Source: Ectobius pallidus (Eukaryota; Arthropoda; Insecta; Blattodea; Ectobiidae). Taken from it: a stretch of DNA of 64,000 bases. Within the stretch, counting starts at the first letter, position 1. Each line of letters begins with the position of its first letter. The notes under the pieces were generated by a model that saw nothing but the letters and a program-made list of their open reading frames with translations, was not told the DNA's origin and made no database searches. Positions 21,671-36,200 of the stretch are shown here, piece after piece. Location of the stretch: the NCBI GenBank assembly GCA_964059195.1, contig CAXKWD010000005.1, forward strand, positions 153,293,265-153,357,264, written 5' to 3'. A program made the position numbers and the translations under genes.

Positions 21671-22870
21671 GAATTGCAGGTAAGGCCACAATCCTTCTCC
21701 TTTGAAAGGATTTGGAAAGGACATAGAACAGAATGAAAATTTGTTAATATACTTGCAGACTACTGCAGCATCTATGGTACAAAATGTAAATTTTCTAGAC
21801 ATTTTAAATAGTTTATTTTAAAAGCAATGTTAATCCATTACACTACAATCTTGATAAAATATAAAAGTATTAAAAATCAATCGTTAATGATATGAAGATC
21901 ATAAAATAAATTAGCAAATATAGTTTAAAATAACACAATGCATTAAGTACGTACACAAACTTTAAAATTGTAAGTAAAATACTTTTGACTAGCTGTCACA
22001 ATTAAGGCACAATTAAGACAATACCAATATAAATACTGTCTACTGTTACTTCTTTTAGTGCCATACTTTTCTCTTAATATAAACAATGTTTCATACAGTC
22101 TTATGAATTTAAAAATAAATATATTGGAATATACTTGATATACTGCCTACACATGAAGGAAGGGTACAAGTGCACACTTTTTTACAGCTTACCCCTTGGG
22201 CAGAAACATTCAAACAATTCAAATACTTGTACCACATTAGTCAGAAGTGAATTATTATACTCGGATTTTCTTGAAACATAGTATAAATACTCAACAACAC
22301 AAATAATGTAACACATATTTCAGCTGTTCATGAAATTCACTCCTAAGGGGTTTATTATAAATGAAAAGATCATAAGAAGGTTCAAAGTTTGTATGGAGAA
22401 GCAAAATATTCTTACACATTCTCATTTATAATATTATTCATTAATTATACACAATCAGTAAAAACTAAGTATTGGAGTACTGAGGGAGGATTATTTCCAC
22501 CAAATTATGAAACCCATGCAAGTGAAGCTGCAGGAAACAGCTAGTATCTCATATACCGTAAACTTATTCACAAAACACAAAATAGATTTAATATATGTAT
22601 TGATGTTATTTTACTGCCCCCTTGAATCTGTGTAGTAATAACCCTTTCACCCTGTATAAAGAAATAGAAGTAATTGTACAGTATTACTGCGGTCTGTCAA
22701 ATTTTGAAAACATATGTACACACAGTTGCAAAAAGAATGAAAGCACTCTTGTTCAGCAGAAAGTTCAAGTTCTATGGCGCGGTTCACAAGATGTGTAAAT
22801 GAACTTAGTCATTGCTGTATTGTTTGTTCAATGGACATTGGATGTTTCATAACTTCACCAAACTCGAGAT
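21671..22870. other. No recognisable gene
   Basis: AT-rich spacer. I find no splice-bounded exon or paired inverted repeat. Confidence 0.35.
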
Positions 22871-22973
22871 TAAAGCCTATGCTAAGATGATGTCCATTAT
22901 AATAATAACAAAATTCTCATGCTAAAGCGTATGCTAAGTTGATGTCCATTATAAACAGTAACAAAATTCCCAT
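22871..22973. repeat. Tandem duplication, 52 bp x 2
   Basis: The block beginning TAAAGCCTATGCTAAGATGA is followed at 22923 by a near copy beginning TAAAGCGTATGCTAAGTTGA. The two differ by a handful of substitutions. Confidence 0.8.
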
Positions 22974-23711
22974 TTTTGCTTGAAAATATTAGTATGCCAA
23001 TGGGTTAACTGATCCTCACTGTTACAGTTAGGTAATATACAAAGTTGGCTTATGAGAGTTCAACTGAAGCAATTTTTGTCAGACCCACCTGTCGCATAAA
23101 TTCAGGGTGTTACTGTATAACAAAACCACCATTTCTAAACATCTTACCAACAAGTCATGAGATTCATTCTTTCATAACGATGGCTACTCTGTAATTTCAA
23201 TACACTGACTTTCAAACGTTGTGTTTTCTATGATATCTGAATTTTAAAGTTCTGTTTTTTTTCATAGATGAAGTTGTTAAACTTAGGAATTTCCTTTGGG
23301 CCACTATGACTGGATACTTTAATGTACAGTGTTCAATGTACAGTTACTGCAAAAAAAAATAGCAAGCATCGATTGCATTTTTTGACAATTCAGAAAAAAT
23401 GATATATTTTTAAAATAATTTTATTATAATCATTGTCAATGTTATGCGATCTATTACTCCTAATTTTGTGGAGAATACATATTCTACTTAATGCAAAACA
23501 TTTTCTTAAAACCATTTTCTAGAAAAGAGCATAGTGTTATTATGACCCAAAGAAAGTAGCCTACGAACTCCCTCCAACATTAAGAGATGACATTGTGACC
23601 ACAGTGCTTAAGAAGTCTTGTCAAATTCTCCATAATGACATAAGTTACGTATGAACTAACATTTTATTGTTACTTTTTGCTTTAATTTGTTTATTCTAAT
23701 TGCTTACTTCA

Positions 23712-23756
<45 letters not shown>

Positions 23757-24215
23757 GTATACTGATTGTGAGTCCATCTGGGCTACTTCCTTTGGCAGGC
23801 AGTTTTAAATTTTAAAAAACTGTTTTTAAAAACAACAGGGATAAGGATACAACCGATATAAAAACATCTAAAACTATTTTACATGTTAAATCCCCAATGT
23901 TTCTTGCCAGTTTGAAATTCTTGTCCGAGTTTTCTTACATCCCTCACCACTTTGTTTCTAGCAATGATTTTGCATATAAACATACAGTACCAAAGATTTT
24001 CTGTAATCATCACTACAAACTTTGCAGAAATAATACAATTTTTTATTAATTTTATTATCCAAATCAATGAACCTCTTACAAAATTTGTTCTGGAAAATCT
24101 TAATGGCATAGAAATAACTCTTACTGATTTCCCTACATTGAAATGAATGTACAGCAGCTACTTGCTGCATTCATGCAGATATTTGTGGATATGTTGTATT
24201 GCAATCTTTTTAAAC
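22974..24215. other. Downstream flank of the P450 gene; (TA)n run
   Basis: Holds a (TA)n microsatellite at 23719-23752. On the minus strand an AATAAA occurs at about 24041-24046, roughly 170 bp after the P450 stop codon, and is a possible poly(A) signal. Otherwise nothing is recognisable. Confidence 0.35.
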
Positions 24216-27200
24216 TCATACATGAAGTTCTTCAGGAACCACATTTGAGGAACTTCTTTGCTCTAGTCCAACCCAGAAGCCTCCTTCCGCTGTCAGTGTG
24301 AGTCCTGGTTGAATGACTTTCAGTGGCATGGCAGTCTTAGCAACCACCTTTATGTCGTATCTTGATAGAATGCATGCTACAGCCATCTTAGCTCCAAGCA
24401 AAGCAAACCGGTTACCTAAAAAATAATTGTATCTTAAGATTTCTTGAAATTGTATTAAACTTAACCTTAGGTGAAGCTTCTTGAACAATACATAAATCTT
24501 TGGGAAACGCACTAACAAATGAGGAGTGTTCATTCATAATGCGATGACTCCATAAATCATTATTTTTCAGGAATGACAAACTGTTTGTGGCCAAACTATT
24601 AAAACAAACCCAGAAATTCTTTATATGATTAGAATAAGCAATAAACATAGAGTTAAATGTATTGGGTGTGCAAAGTTATTCTTTTTTGTTTACATCTATT
24701 ATTGATGATGAAAGTTTAAAAAAATAATGGACTTATCTTGTTTTGTTATGAAACTATAATAAAAAGCATGTTTAAACATGCCGAACATACTGTCTGCAGT
24801 CAAAAGTGAATGACCACACTCCTCTATAGTCTCTCTTATTATGCTCTTTGCTACTTCTTTGTGAACTCGATGGATTTTATTATGGTCTGCACTCTTCTTC
24901 TTGGTAACCATTAGTTAGTCATGTGTTCTGTAGTTAGTCACTCACCATTTGTAAGAAGCAACTGCTTCAAAACATGATTCTTCTTCTTCCGGATAAAATA
25001 GTCAGTTTAACTGTGATATGTGTCATAAAGACACAACAACCTCCTTCATTTAATCTGGGGATTTCCTTAAAGCCAGAATTAAAGCTCTTGAACCATGTGA
25101 GCATTCCTATTATGCCCTCTGCTTCCAGTGCAGAAAAGCTGTAAAGTTCTTTTTGTTCAAAATTTCATTGACCTAGATAATGAGCCAATGCAGAAACCAA
25201 TTCAACTGCTCCTCGCCCAGCTTGATTTTCTGTCCTACAGAAGAAATTCGGAGACTTATTGTCAGCATCAGTAATACATATTTTACAAAAGGACAGTTGC
25301 CTCGAGTGATATGCCTCATCAATAGGAAGCTTAGGGAAAGGTTGCACCTATTAGAGGTCAAAGCAAAGGTTTATAGAATTCTGTGTTAATTTCCTTAGGT
25401 ACGTGCAGTGAGTTGTGATCAACGAGGTTCATCTAGGAAGTAAGTATTTTCTAGCCGGACGCACATGCCCATGTGTAGCAGTAGAGATGGGGTATGTGGG
25501 AATGCTGCAGTGCAGTTTGTCTTGTGGCACCAGTAGTTGTTGAATAGCACTAGGAGAAAATAACTGCACTAATATTGTCTCCCACCAACTGCTGACAAGA
25601 TACATTATGTTTTTGCATGACAATGTACGTACGGCCCCATACAGCCCAGCCCACACGGAAACAGTTGCTTAAAGTTTGAATTGAGAGATCTGACTCATGA
25701 AGTTGGTGGCAGTGTCTTATGACATGGGCATACAATATTGTTGGTACAGCGCTATGATAAATGCCTCAATAACAGTGGTAACTATGTATAGAAGTAGCCA
25801 CTGAATCTGAATATTGCAATAAATATTTCCTACTTATTGATGCATTTCTTTTCTTTATTGGTGATCGGAACTTACTTTCTGGGTGATCCTCGTATGTTTA
25901 TTCTTATTTTGCCTATAATATTGACTGCTAATATAACATCTGTTTTGGTGTCTGCGGCTTGAATTTTTCCATTAGAATAACAGTGCAAAAATACATTTCA
26001 AAGTTCACCAAAACACTTGTTTGGCATGTGGTTGCTCCTAAAAGATGGACACAGCATGTTTTGTTCCAAAATGAGCGCTTGACTGTTTACGATTGGAATT
26101 GAAACCCATATTTAAAACTCGATTTAAGTGGTGGAAAATTACGATTTAAAACGTACCTTAGAGAGTTCAAACCTTCTTCAAACTAAGTTACGATCAGAGG
26201 TGGACTAATCGCATTTTGAATTGACGCTCCTTAAATACTCTGAAATAGTGTCTGTAAAGTTCCTTCAGATCACAAATTGTTCACAACACTAGATTCTAGT
26301 ATGTTAGAAGACTCCAACAACATTAAAAACAAATCACAAAGCATCTGTTATCTGTTATTAGTTATTTTTGGCAAAACATTCAGTCTAGGGTTTTAAGTTG
26401 ATTAAGTTGGCTGACAGCTTATTCTAGTACTCAGAATTGGTTAATTATCTATTACTTACCTATACAGCTGCGAGGTCCTGTTCCAAAAGGCAAGTACGTG
26501 AGTGGATTGATTTTGTGTTTGTTCTCATCACTGAACCTCTCAGGATCGAAACGCTCTGGATCGGGAAAGTAGTTGAGGTCATGGTGTAATGCATAAATCG
26601 GTAATAGCACCTTGTCTCCAAGCTGAAATTCTAGAGGTGGCTCCTTTTCCAATACAAAGGGTTTCACACAGACTCTGTCTCCAATTACTACAGGTGGGAA
26701 CATCCTCAAGGTTTCTGTCGGTAAACAATTTATTGTATTACATTTGGAAAACATCATAATGAGTTTAATGTTGATAAATTGCATTATTTTTTAATTTAAT
26801 TTTAACTTTACCTTCTTAAAACATAATACAATCATTACTAGTGCCCGAATGAGCAAAGGCTCGTGCTTGGGCACGGTTCAATACAGTAACAGACGATATT
26901 ATAATGACTATTGGAATTACAAACCAAAAATTTAGAGTAAATTACTCTACATACAATGCACATACATACATACATACATACATGGTATGTCTACATACAA
27001 ATATACATGCCAACAAGGTAAATAGTACATAACATAAACTGAGCATAATATTATATCACATAAACTCTACCTGATATGACCATGTCCAGGTACTTCATAC
27101 TGTTAATGGCTTCATAAGTGAACTTCCCACCATTCTCTTGCAGTGTATTGTCAATTTCCAACTGGAGTTTTACTTGTATGTCTGGATGCGTTGCCAGCTG

Positions 27201-30200
27201 ATGAGAAGCGAAGGAAAGAAGCGTTGATATTTGCTCATATCCAGCCAAAAAGAATGTCAGAGCTTGTGCTACTATGTCGTCATCAGTAATTTCGGCTACA
27301 AAAATGAATTGAAATATAAATAAGTAATGAAAATAATAAATAAGAAAATAAATTAATAGAGAAATAAACTAATATATAACCAAAGAACAAAAATATCAAT
27401 CATACGGTTTAATAAAAATCTAGTAATTTCAGTGAGTGTTTTTGTTGCTCTTTCATGCACAATCTTCTCAAGTGATAAGAGCTGATATTTCTATTCCTGG
27501 AAAAAGCTTAGAAACCACTGCCATTTAGACCTCAAGATGCTGGTGATAGAGGAGTATAACCTTTTGAAAATATTTCATTAATTCAAGATTCTGGCCAAAC
27601 TGGATTATGTTTCTTGCTAATGTTCAGAATTACCATGACCAAATCATTGGTAAAATCAAGTTTGGACAGCGCTTGATAGTATTTAAAACTAATCTTTTTA
27701 CCGAAAACATCTCTTTGTATTTTTTATATTTCTCATGGTTGACTGGTGAACAACAGGATTATGATTTTTGTAGAAGTTTAGCATTTCCATGCTATAATAA
27801 AGCCAGAACTCATTGTTAGGGGTGGCGGCATAAAGGAAAGTTTTCAATTACTGAGGATGTGGGAGTATGGAATATCTAAAAAAAAAAAAAAAAATGAGGA
27901 GGTCCAGGGGTGTTATCCCCCAAAAGGAATGAAGTGCAAAATAGCTTTTTAGGTTCTCAGAGACTAAAACTCTTCTTGCCCAGAGTTTTAGTTCTGTTGA
28001 GAAATTTTTTGGCTCTACATGTTACCTAGGTATATAAAAATTGAAGTCATTAAGAAATATCAAACTTTTTACCATTAACTTTAAGCTTGTACTGGTCTTT
28101 AATAGTTCACAAGAAATCAATTAAACATTTATAAATTATAATAATAATTAAAGATAGGAACTTGAACAACTGCTGTTTGTGGGTTGTCATGGCTAGTCTA
28201 CACATTTGACAAAAAAGGCATCGAGAATATAAATATTATTCAGCTTGCATTTTACAATCTTCAGGTTGAAATATTAGATTAGATTAAATATTACAGGGAA
28301 GATGATCAGGAGGAACCTTCCCCATCCTGCCCACACCGAAATGTAAGGTTTATTGTGCGGTTTTCTTCCTGTGTTTCTGGTATTGCTGTCCTTATACTTT
28401 AATGAGTTTATGGAGCCCAGTGACTAGGTTGTTGCTAGTTACAATCTCTTTTCAATCTGTGCTCCCAAATTGATTGTATCTATCTATTTCCAGTGCTTCA
28501 CATTGGAATATTAAGTGCGACGCCATTTCTTCTTCTGCACCACACTTCCTGCATACTGGATTTTTTATCAGACCCATTCTATGCAGATGTTTCTTAAGTT
28601 TCCCATGGCCTGTCATCAACCCTACCTGCTTCCTGTTTAAATTAAGGACTGCAGTACTTCTTTTGAGACATGGTTGTGGCATCATTCGCTTACCATGTCT
28701 TTGTTCTTGAACATTATTCCAGTAGTCTATGTGCTGTCTTTTGATCCAGTTTAATATACTTTTCCTTACCATTAACTTGGTATTATCCAGCACAGGTTCT
28801 GGACCTACAAATAGGGACTGTGCACCCTTTTTTGGCCAGCCTGTCTGCATTTCGTTGCCGCATACTCCAGCATGGCCTAGAACCCATGCACGTATAAATT
28901 TTAATGTTGTTATATTAGGTGCCAGTAATAATTTTTTGTGAATAAAAAAAAAAGTCAAATGAACATATAAGTAGAACCAAGAGGGGCGGCCATGCCACAC
29001 ATTAAATAACAGTCGTCTTGCAACTTCACTCTGCTTTGCATTATCTAAATAGAATCCCGAATTATAATCATACCATTAGACAAAATCTTGCGAGTCAATT
29101 TCAATAAAGTCACAAGAAATTACATTTCCTGCATTTAAAGTATCATTGAAAGTAAGAGAAAGTTGTTGTCAATCTTCGTGTCACATCCCTAGAAGATATC
29201 TAATCAAGACATATAATTTTTTTTCCATTTCTTTTTCAGACAGACACAAACACATACCCGCACAAGTGTTTCTGAGAATAGCTTTTTGGTTTCTGGGCAC
29301 CTCAAAACGTGTGTTTACATTAAAAATGTAACATCGAATTTCAAGTCAAACATAATATTTCCTCTATCTATAATACCTACAGTATGTGTAGAGGAGGTAG
29401 AAATGGTTAAATTGTATTGTATTAAGATTTTTTTTTTATGTGAGGGTGGATTTCAGCCTTCTTGGTTTTCTTCTGACATCTACCTACATCTTACTTAACA
29501 CTAACATCAGTACATACCAATATTTTTCACTGAATCTTCACTTTCAGAGGTTTTTTCTTCTTGCTTGTCTTTTTGGATTGTTCCTTTCTTGGCTTCTACA
29601 AGCAGCTGAATTAAATCTGATCTCACAATGCCTTCCTTTTCTCTCTTTGCTATTGTTCCATCTACCACTGCTCTGAAGAATTCAATAACTTTTCCTGAAA
29701 TTATAGTTACTCCAAGCGTCTGGAAAAAATAATGTACAAAACCTTGTTTTAAACAAATCTTTTGATTAAAAGAACACATTTGAATTAAGAAGTTAGATTA
29801 TGCTAATCTCATAGGTTCAGTGGTAACTAATAAACTTGTAAACAATCTTGTGAAAAATGTAAAACTACAGCACATGCAACATTTTATCTTAAAAATGTTT
29901 ATAAATTGTTTAGCATGTGAGAGCAATGTAACCTATTATACAGCGAACGCTGCTTAATGTAATCATGGATAATGTTATCAGTCGGGTAATGTTATCATTT
30001 TTATGAAATCTCGTACAAATTATTACCGATGTACATTGAAAAAATGCTGTTTATTGTGATCAAAGATTCGGTTTATGTTATCACATTTTCTTTTTTTAGT
30101 CTTTATTTTCAAGTACTGTACGCTTTTCAAAATGTCGTTTTTATGGGTTTCGTTCCTAATTCAACTGTATTGTATTGTATTGGAAGTAGCAGTTCTGTTT

Positions 30201-33200
30201 CCAGCTCACAGGATGACCAATTCGAGGGGGTGGAATCACATAACTTTCTCTTTTAAGCAATAAAACATGTTTCTTCCCTCAGTTAAGCTGCAACTTTTGA
30301 TTTATGAAGGTAACAGTGTTGCCATGCAGTGAGGGTTAGAGCAAAATGAAAAGACTTGAACAGACAGGTGTTAGATGTTTTGTTAAGCGGTGTTCAGCAA
30401 AGATCAGTATAGACTTCCAAAAACACTCTTAACTCGTAACTAAGTATGGAGTATTTGTTAATGGACTCCTAAAGGAAAACAAAAACAACTGAAAAAATTG
30501 TTGCTTGCAGTCTATTAAGTTACTGTATCAGTAGCGGCTCGTACTTGTAAACGTAGGTGAAGCTCAAATCAAGGTTTGCAAAGTTCATGTCCGTGCATTA
30601 ACAGTAGGAAATACAGTATAAAGTTCTCCCACAAGGGGAAGAAGGTGGCTTTATATTTATCCCTGCTATCAATGCACATAGGCCTACATGCACGTTATTA
30701 TGTTACATTGCTTACCTATTTGTTGTATGTCAAGTTGATCCTCCTATCCTCCAGAGCACGAATAACATTTAAAAATTCACAGACTCCAGTTTCATTCTTT
30801 GCCTAAGGTGAAGGCATGGCCAACAGCATAGCTTTTTAATGTAATAGTTCCTACATAACCACTGGTGCTGGTTGTACCACGAAGCGTTTAATTTGTCTTT
30901 GTATGGCTTGCTAGCCTGGGAATTTAACTTTTCTCTTATTATACTCTCTCCAACGGCTAAAGGGAGTATGTATCCATTTTAACAGATTCAGTTTTACATA
31001 ACAGCTTGTGATAAATTTATATTGCCAAACACAATGAAAGTAAACAGCATTTTTTTTTTTAACTGAAGCTCACCTGAACTAATAAAGTGAAATCACTCTT
31101 AAATATACGTTACGAACAATCACAACTGACACATAGCAACTCATGGAGCAGACTGACAATTTGGAGGGAATGCATGTTCCCACGAATATTCATCAGAGTA
31201 GAATGACTGTGTTCAAAACATAAAACTTACTTTCCATTTGCTTCCCTGCTACAGTACTTTAAAATTATTAGTGGGATTCTCAATTAAGAATCTGCAAAAA
31301 ATGTAGTCCCCCCCCAAAAAAGCGAGGAAATATAATGCCTTCTTATCTGACTTAATAAAACTTAGAAAATAGAATCAGACCTAAATTTATTTTACTTTGT
31401 AGGAAAACTACAGTATTTAGGAAAGAAGTGTCGTTTAGACGGTCCCGGCCGGGGAGACAAGTAGTCATAAATCTATCGGCTTAGCTCGGTGAGTATAGGC
31501 AAGGAGGCAAGAAGACCAAAAATTGTCTGCTTCAAATATGACGTATATCCCGACGAGAGGGTGGAGTAGCGGGGGAAATTTTCTACACGTTGCCATAGCA
31601 ACCGCTGTAAACAAGAAGAGCAAGAGAAGCTGGAAAGTTTAGGAGAGTTCTTTAACTCAGCGCATTTTCGTGCGCATGAAGTGCGCATGCATCGAGAGCG
31701 TTCCTAAACACAGCGCTGGAATCCATCGGCTCGTTCTCCTTTCCAGCGCATGATTCATCGCACTTCAAACGCTTCCATCGGTCTTTGGTACGGATGGAAA
31801 TGCGATTGACCATTGTCGTCTGCCATTATACTATGGTCGTCTGCTTTTCGGTATAGGGACGTCGTAACTCGTAACACTTAACCTATACGGTATGTCGACA
31901 CAATGAAGGAAACTGCATTACTGCAATGAATCTTCAGATTCAGATAGTGATAGGAACATTAATATTTTATTATATGACTGGTTAATTAAAAAAATCCCTT
32001 TTGTAAATTGGCGATTTCTTTCAGTTTAAAGAATTTGACATATCAAGAACTTTGGAAATTTTACTGAATCAATATGATTTAATTTAACGCAATAAGTTTA
32101 TTTTTAATGTTTTTTGACGTATTTTATGCTTAATGACAAAATATGCCAAGATTTGGAATTTTCAGTATTATGTTTACATAATATGGTAATCCATCGGATC
32201 GTTCTTATTTACATCGCTCAACGTACTCATCGCATATCCACCGGCTTTAAAAAAGCGCATTTTCTCCGATGACTTTAAGAACTCTCCTTTTGTTCTTCAC
32301 CCAGCCCATTGGTGTTCCGTGATTGCCCTCCTGGTGAATGTTGAGGAACTGCGGAACGCTGTCTCTGGCGCGAACATTCAAACAATATTTTACTGAATTT
32401 CATCTTACGAGAATAACAGTAAAAGTAATAACGATAATAATACTAATATAATAACGATAATAATACTAATATAATAATTATGATCATAAAAATAATTATA
32501 AATAAAATTAGAATCAAATAAGTAGGAAATGGTAGGTGAATTTGTTCTTCACCATCTTCCCCTGAATAGCCGCTACTGTACTGTATTAGCCTATGAGTGG
32601 TTCAATGCTTTACAGTTACATATTATTTTATGAATAAATAGCTTTTAATTCTGTTTTGTAGTGTATTATCTTATATATGAATAAATAACCTTCGTTTAAT
32701 TCCTTCGGCTAATGTTATCATTCGGTTAACGTTATCAGATTAGCTGCATCACAATATGTGGCATGCACTGTAATAAGAGGGAGTGTTTGTCTGTCTGTCT
32801 GTCTGTCTGTCCTTTCTGTGTGTGATGCAAATTCACAACAAAGTAGGATGCAAAGGCAAATTATTGTGTTAATATATTCTGAATGTTGAACAACTTAACT
32901 TACTCCCATTAATTTGGGTGATATTAAATATCCATATAACTTAAGAGATCCAGTGCCAGTAATTTGTACTGCACTTTTACCCATCAAATAAAACTGATTT
33001 GTTGGCTGTCTTAGAGAATCCACCTGTACACCGAAAGCTGTTGTAGCTATCACATCGTTGGAATATCTGGAATAAAGGTCCTTCAACTCGACCACAAGAA
33101 TTTCACCATCTGAAAAGAAGAAAGATTACATTTTTCAAATGTGGATAATATAGGGCGATTTTTTAGGACAATTCCTGAGTATAAGTTGTTGTTGCTGGAG

Positions 33201-36200
33201 AGAAATTGTCCCTTGTTTTTTGCCCGGAAAACAATTTTGTTACTGTGAGTTAGTAAAATAAAATAAAATAATTTTGTGAGAAATCAAAAGTTGAAGAATA
33301 GTATGAAGTATTTCAACGTTTCATAAAAAATTTTATTCATTTCAAAATTATCTGAATATCAACCATGTGACTTCCTGGTAGTCTATTCACATAAAATCAA
33401 CCGGAACTGATAAAATTTAAGAAAAGGTTTCAGACGAAGCAGTGCTTCAAGTAAAAGCAAAATTTCATTTTTCATTTGAGAAACTCGATATGAATTTTTT
33501 AATAATATATTTTTTTGACATATATAACAATATAAACTGATAACATAATATAGGCCTACTATCTTTTTATATTTTATTAGTCATTATTTATTTATTTATT
33601 TTGAACTGTTAATTTTTAAGGTTAATTGTAAATATTCTTTCATGATTTTTGTTGTATTCTGGATCCTTAGTGATCATCCTCATTGGAGGTCGGACGATTT
33701 ATGTACTTTAGTAATAAATCTTACTACTTTATTTGATCAAGACATTGAAAGAAGCTATGCCATATTTAATGGGTGTTTCATTTGTTTTATATTTATTAAA
33801 TTTTATGGCTCTAATTATTCACTTATTACTACTTTTTTATAAGTTATTTTCTAAATAAGCATCGTAAATGTAAGATTAACTCACGATGCATTCACTTAAG
33901 TTTCTAGCAGACCTTCTTCTATATTTAATTCTACCATTACCGCTAGTGGTGGTTAAGAGTTTCAACCTCAAACTTCCTAGGACTGTATAGACCAGAATAC
34001 GAACCACTTACTTTAACTGCAACCATTTCAACTTAACTGCAACGCTGACAGATGGATAGACAGCAATATGGACAGATAGGCATACTTGACACTTGGATAT
34101 GCCACAAATGGTAATATTTCCATCGGAAAGTTAGAAACACGACTGACTGACTGACTGGCTGACTAACCAACACCCATCCTTGGCATATCTGCCATTATAT
34201 GATGCGCTAAGAAAATATAGAGATGAGCTATTCGATGGTAGTCCTCCATAGCAGCATCATGGTCTAGAATTGGACATTATGGCAAATGGGCTGTATCCAT
34301 ACTCTGGTATCCTCACAGAGGGCATTCAAGAGTTGGAGATGTTCTGATTCTCTGCAGCAAGATAGCACCATGATTGGTGGTGGTTCTAGAAGCAGCAACT
34401 TCTTTGGCTCTTGGAAGGTCTCGGAGGATTGGTTTGCTTATTAGACATGCCCAGTTCTTCGGGCACAACTTTCCAGCAACTGGGACCGTATTCGATCGAC
34501 TTTTGATTGCATGATGTTGGACTTGGGTGACTGGTAGGATTGCTTGATGGGAGGTGGTGGAAGTGTTCTTCTTTGCTTCGTTAGATCATCTACCTTCTCA
34601 TTGCCTTTGACTCTAAGATGGCTGGAAACCACTATTGACCATCTAGCTTCCTTGAGACTTGATAGCTTTTGGCGACAGGTGATTGTTCTCATACAGCTAG
34701 TATCTGAGTTGGACAACAAGGCTGTGATCACCATGTCGTAATGGATCAAGAAAAAAGAACATTGACAACAGGCTGGATGCATTCTAAGTGGGTGGCTGCT
34801 TCAAGGACGGCTGCTATTTTTTTCATCAAAGTTACTCAATGGTGCGCCAACCATGTGATAAATCATACTTATTAATTTAAAACTGTCAAGAAACAAATGC
34901 ATAGACTGTTATGAGTTGGTTTGCATTGGTTGATAAGACTCACATGATTCACATAGTACCGGTAATTTTTTTGCAAAAGAAAAGTTGAGGATAATAGCGT
35001 TCTTTAATGCAAAATATAAATTATTCTTACATTACCTTTTTCTATCTCGTAGCCTTGTGGAATTTCCTTCTGACACTCTTCAAGAAAGCTAAAGAGTTGT
35101 TGACAGCATTCATTGATCAGCTCAAACATTACTTTCAAGTTACTTGATGAGAAGGCAGGGTTCAGTGTCGATCGCATGTCTTTCCATTGTTGACCTAGAA
35201 ATTTTAAATTAAGATTGTTAAAACAATTACATGTTCTTTTATTTATGCAACGAATTTGCTGACATTATGTATTGAAAGGTTGAAATGTAAGAGCCTTTTC
35301 ACACTGGGTCACTTGTAACGGTCACCATTGAAGAAGCATTGGTTTAAATTTAAATGGGAGCTTTTCTCATGGAACCAGTCCTACTGAATTGCTCACATGT
35401 TAGCAAATTAGAATATCGAAAGATTTGAGGGTATCGAAACCCATATATGGTTATACCGTAGTAGTTTTTCAATATATACCCAGGCGGCTTCAAAGGAATA
35501 AACCATTAAGTCAGTGTTTCTTTATGCTAATTGATCTGACCAATTCGGTCTTGGTTTCCACTTTCCAAAACAAAAGCAACGTTGCAATATTCTCTTATTG
35601 TTATCACTGACCTTAGTTCTTTCTTCGCTTTAACCAATTCACACATGTAATTGCTTACTGTAGCTAGATCTTGCAATCCCGCGTTTCACTCCACGCAGAG
35701 TTGACGAGTAGCTACCAAAGCCGTCACAAGAAATGCTTAGATTTTGATTGGGTGAGGTATCTAGCTGGCGCGGTAAAAATAAAGACCTTGGGCTGTCGGC
35801 AAACTTTACCTTCTAATAAAAGGAAGCCGCCTGGGCATGCAATGAATAAGTGGACTGTTTTACTTCTGGCCCTTTAAAAGTTAGAATGCATATCTAAATA
35901 ACTAAAAATGTGACAATAATGAAAAGTAATTATTCCATTGATTGTACTAACCTCGTAAGTGGAAAAGAGTTTTTCCCCACAGAGGCTCTGAATTTTCATC
36001 AAAGAAGACGTGGTGATCCGTAAAGTGATCAAAGTTAGTGACAGTGACGGTCTTGATGATCTCAGGATCTCTAAGGAGTAAGAGAGGCTGCATGAAGCTA
36101 AAGACACCTCCATAAGGATGATCCTTCAGGACTCTGTAGACACGGAGGACGAAGTCTGGGAAGTGCTCTTGGTTCCTTCTGAAGACAGAGAACTTCTGGT

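Larger units (their letters stand above)
29941..32770. mobile_element. Possible pogo/Tc1-like element, heavily invaded
   Basis: The left end CAGCGAACGCTGCTTAATGT and the reversed right end CAGTGCATGCCACATATTGT are similar and each is flanked by TA. Inside both ends TAATGTTATCA-like words are repeated (near 29972, 29989, 32714 and 32730). The TA target and CAGYG ends suggest Tc1/mariner-pogo. No transposase frame was seen. A hAT element (30529-32578) lies within it. The whole fills P450 intron 3. Confidence 0.4.

Noticed and set aside
24699..24911. 70-residue minus-strand frame in P450 intron 6 (KKSADHNKIHRVHKEVAKSI...)
   Set aside because: It looks protein-like in part, but no family was recognised and there are no flanking splice signals that would add it to the P450 in frame.
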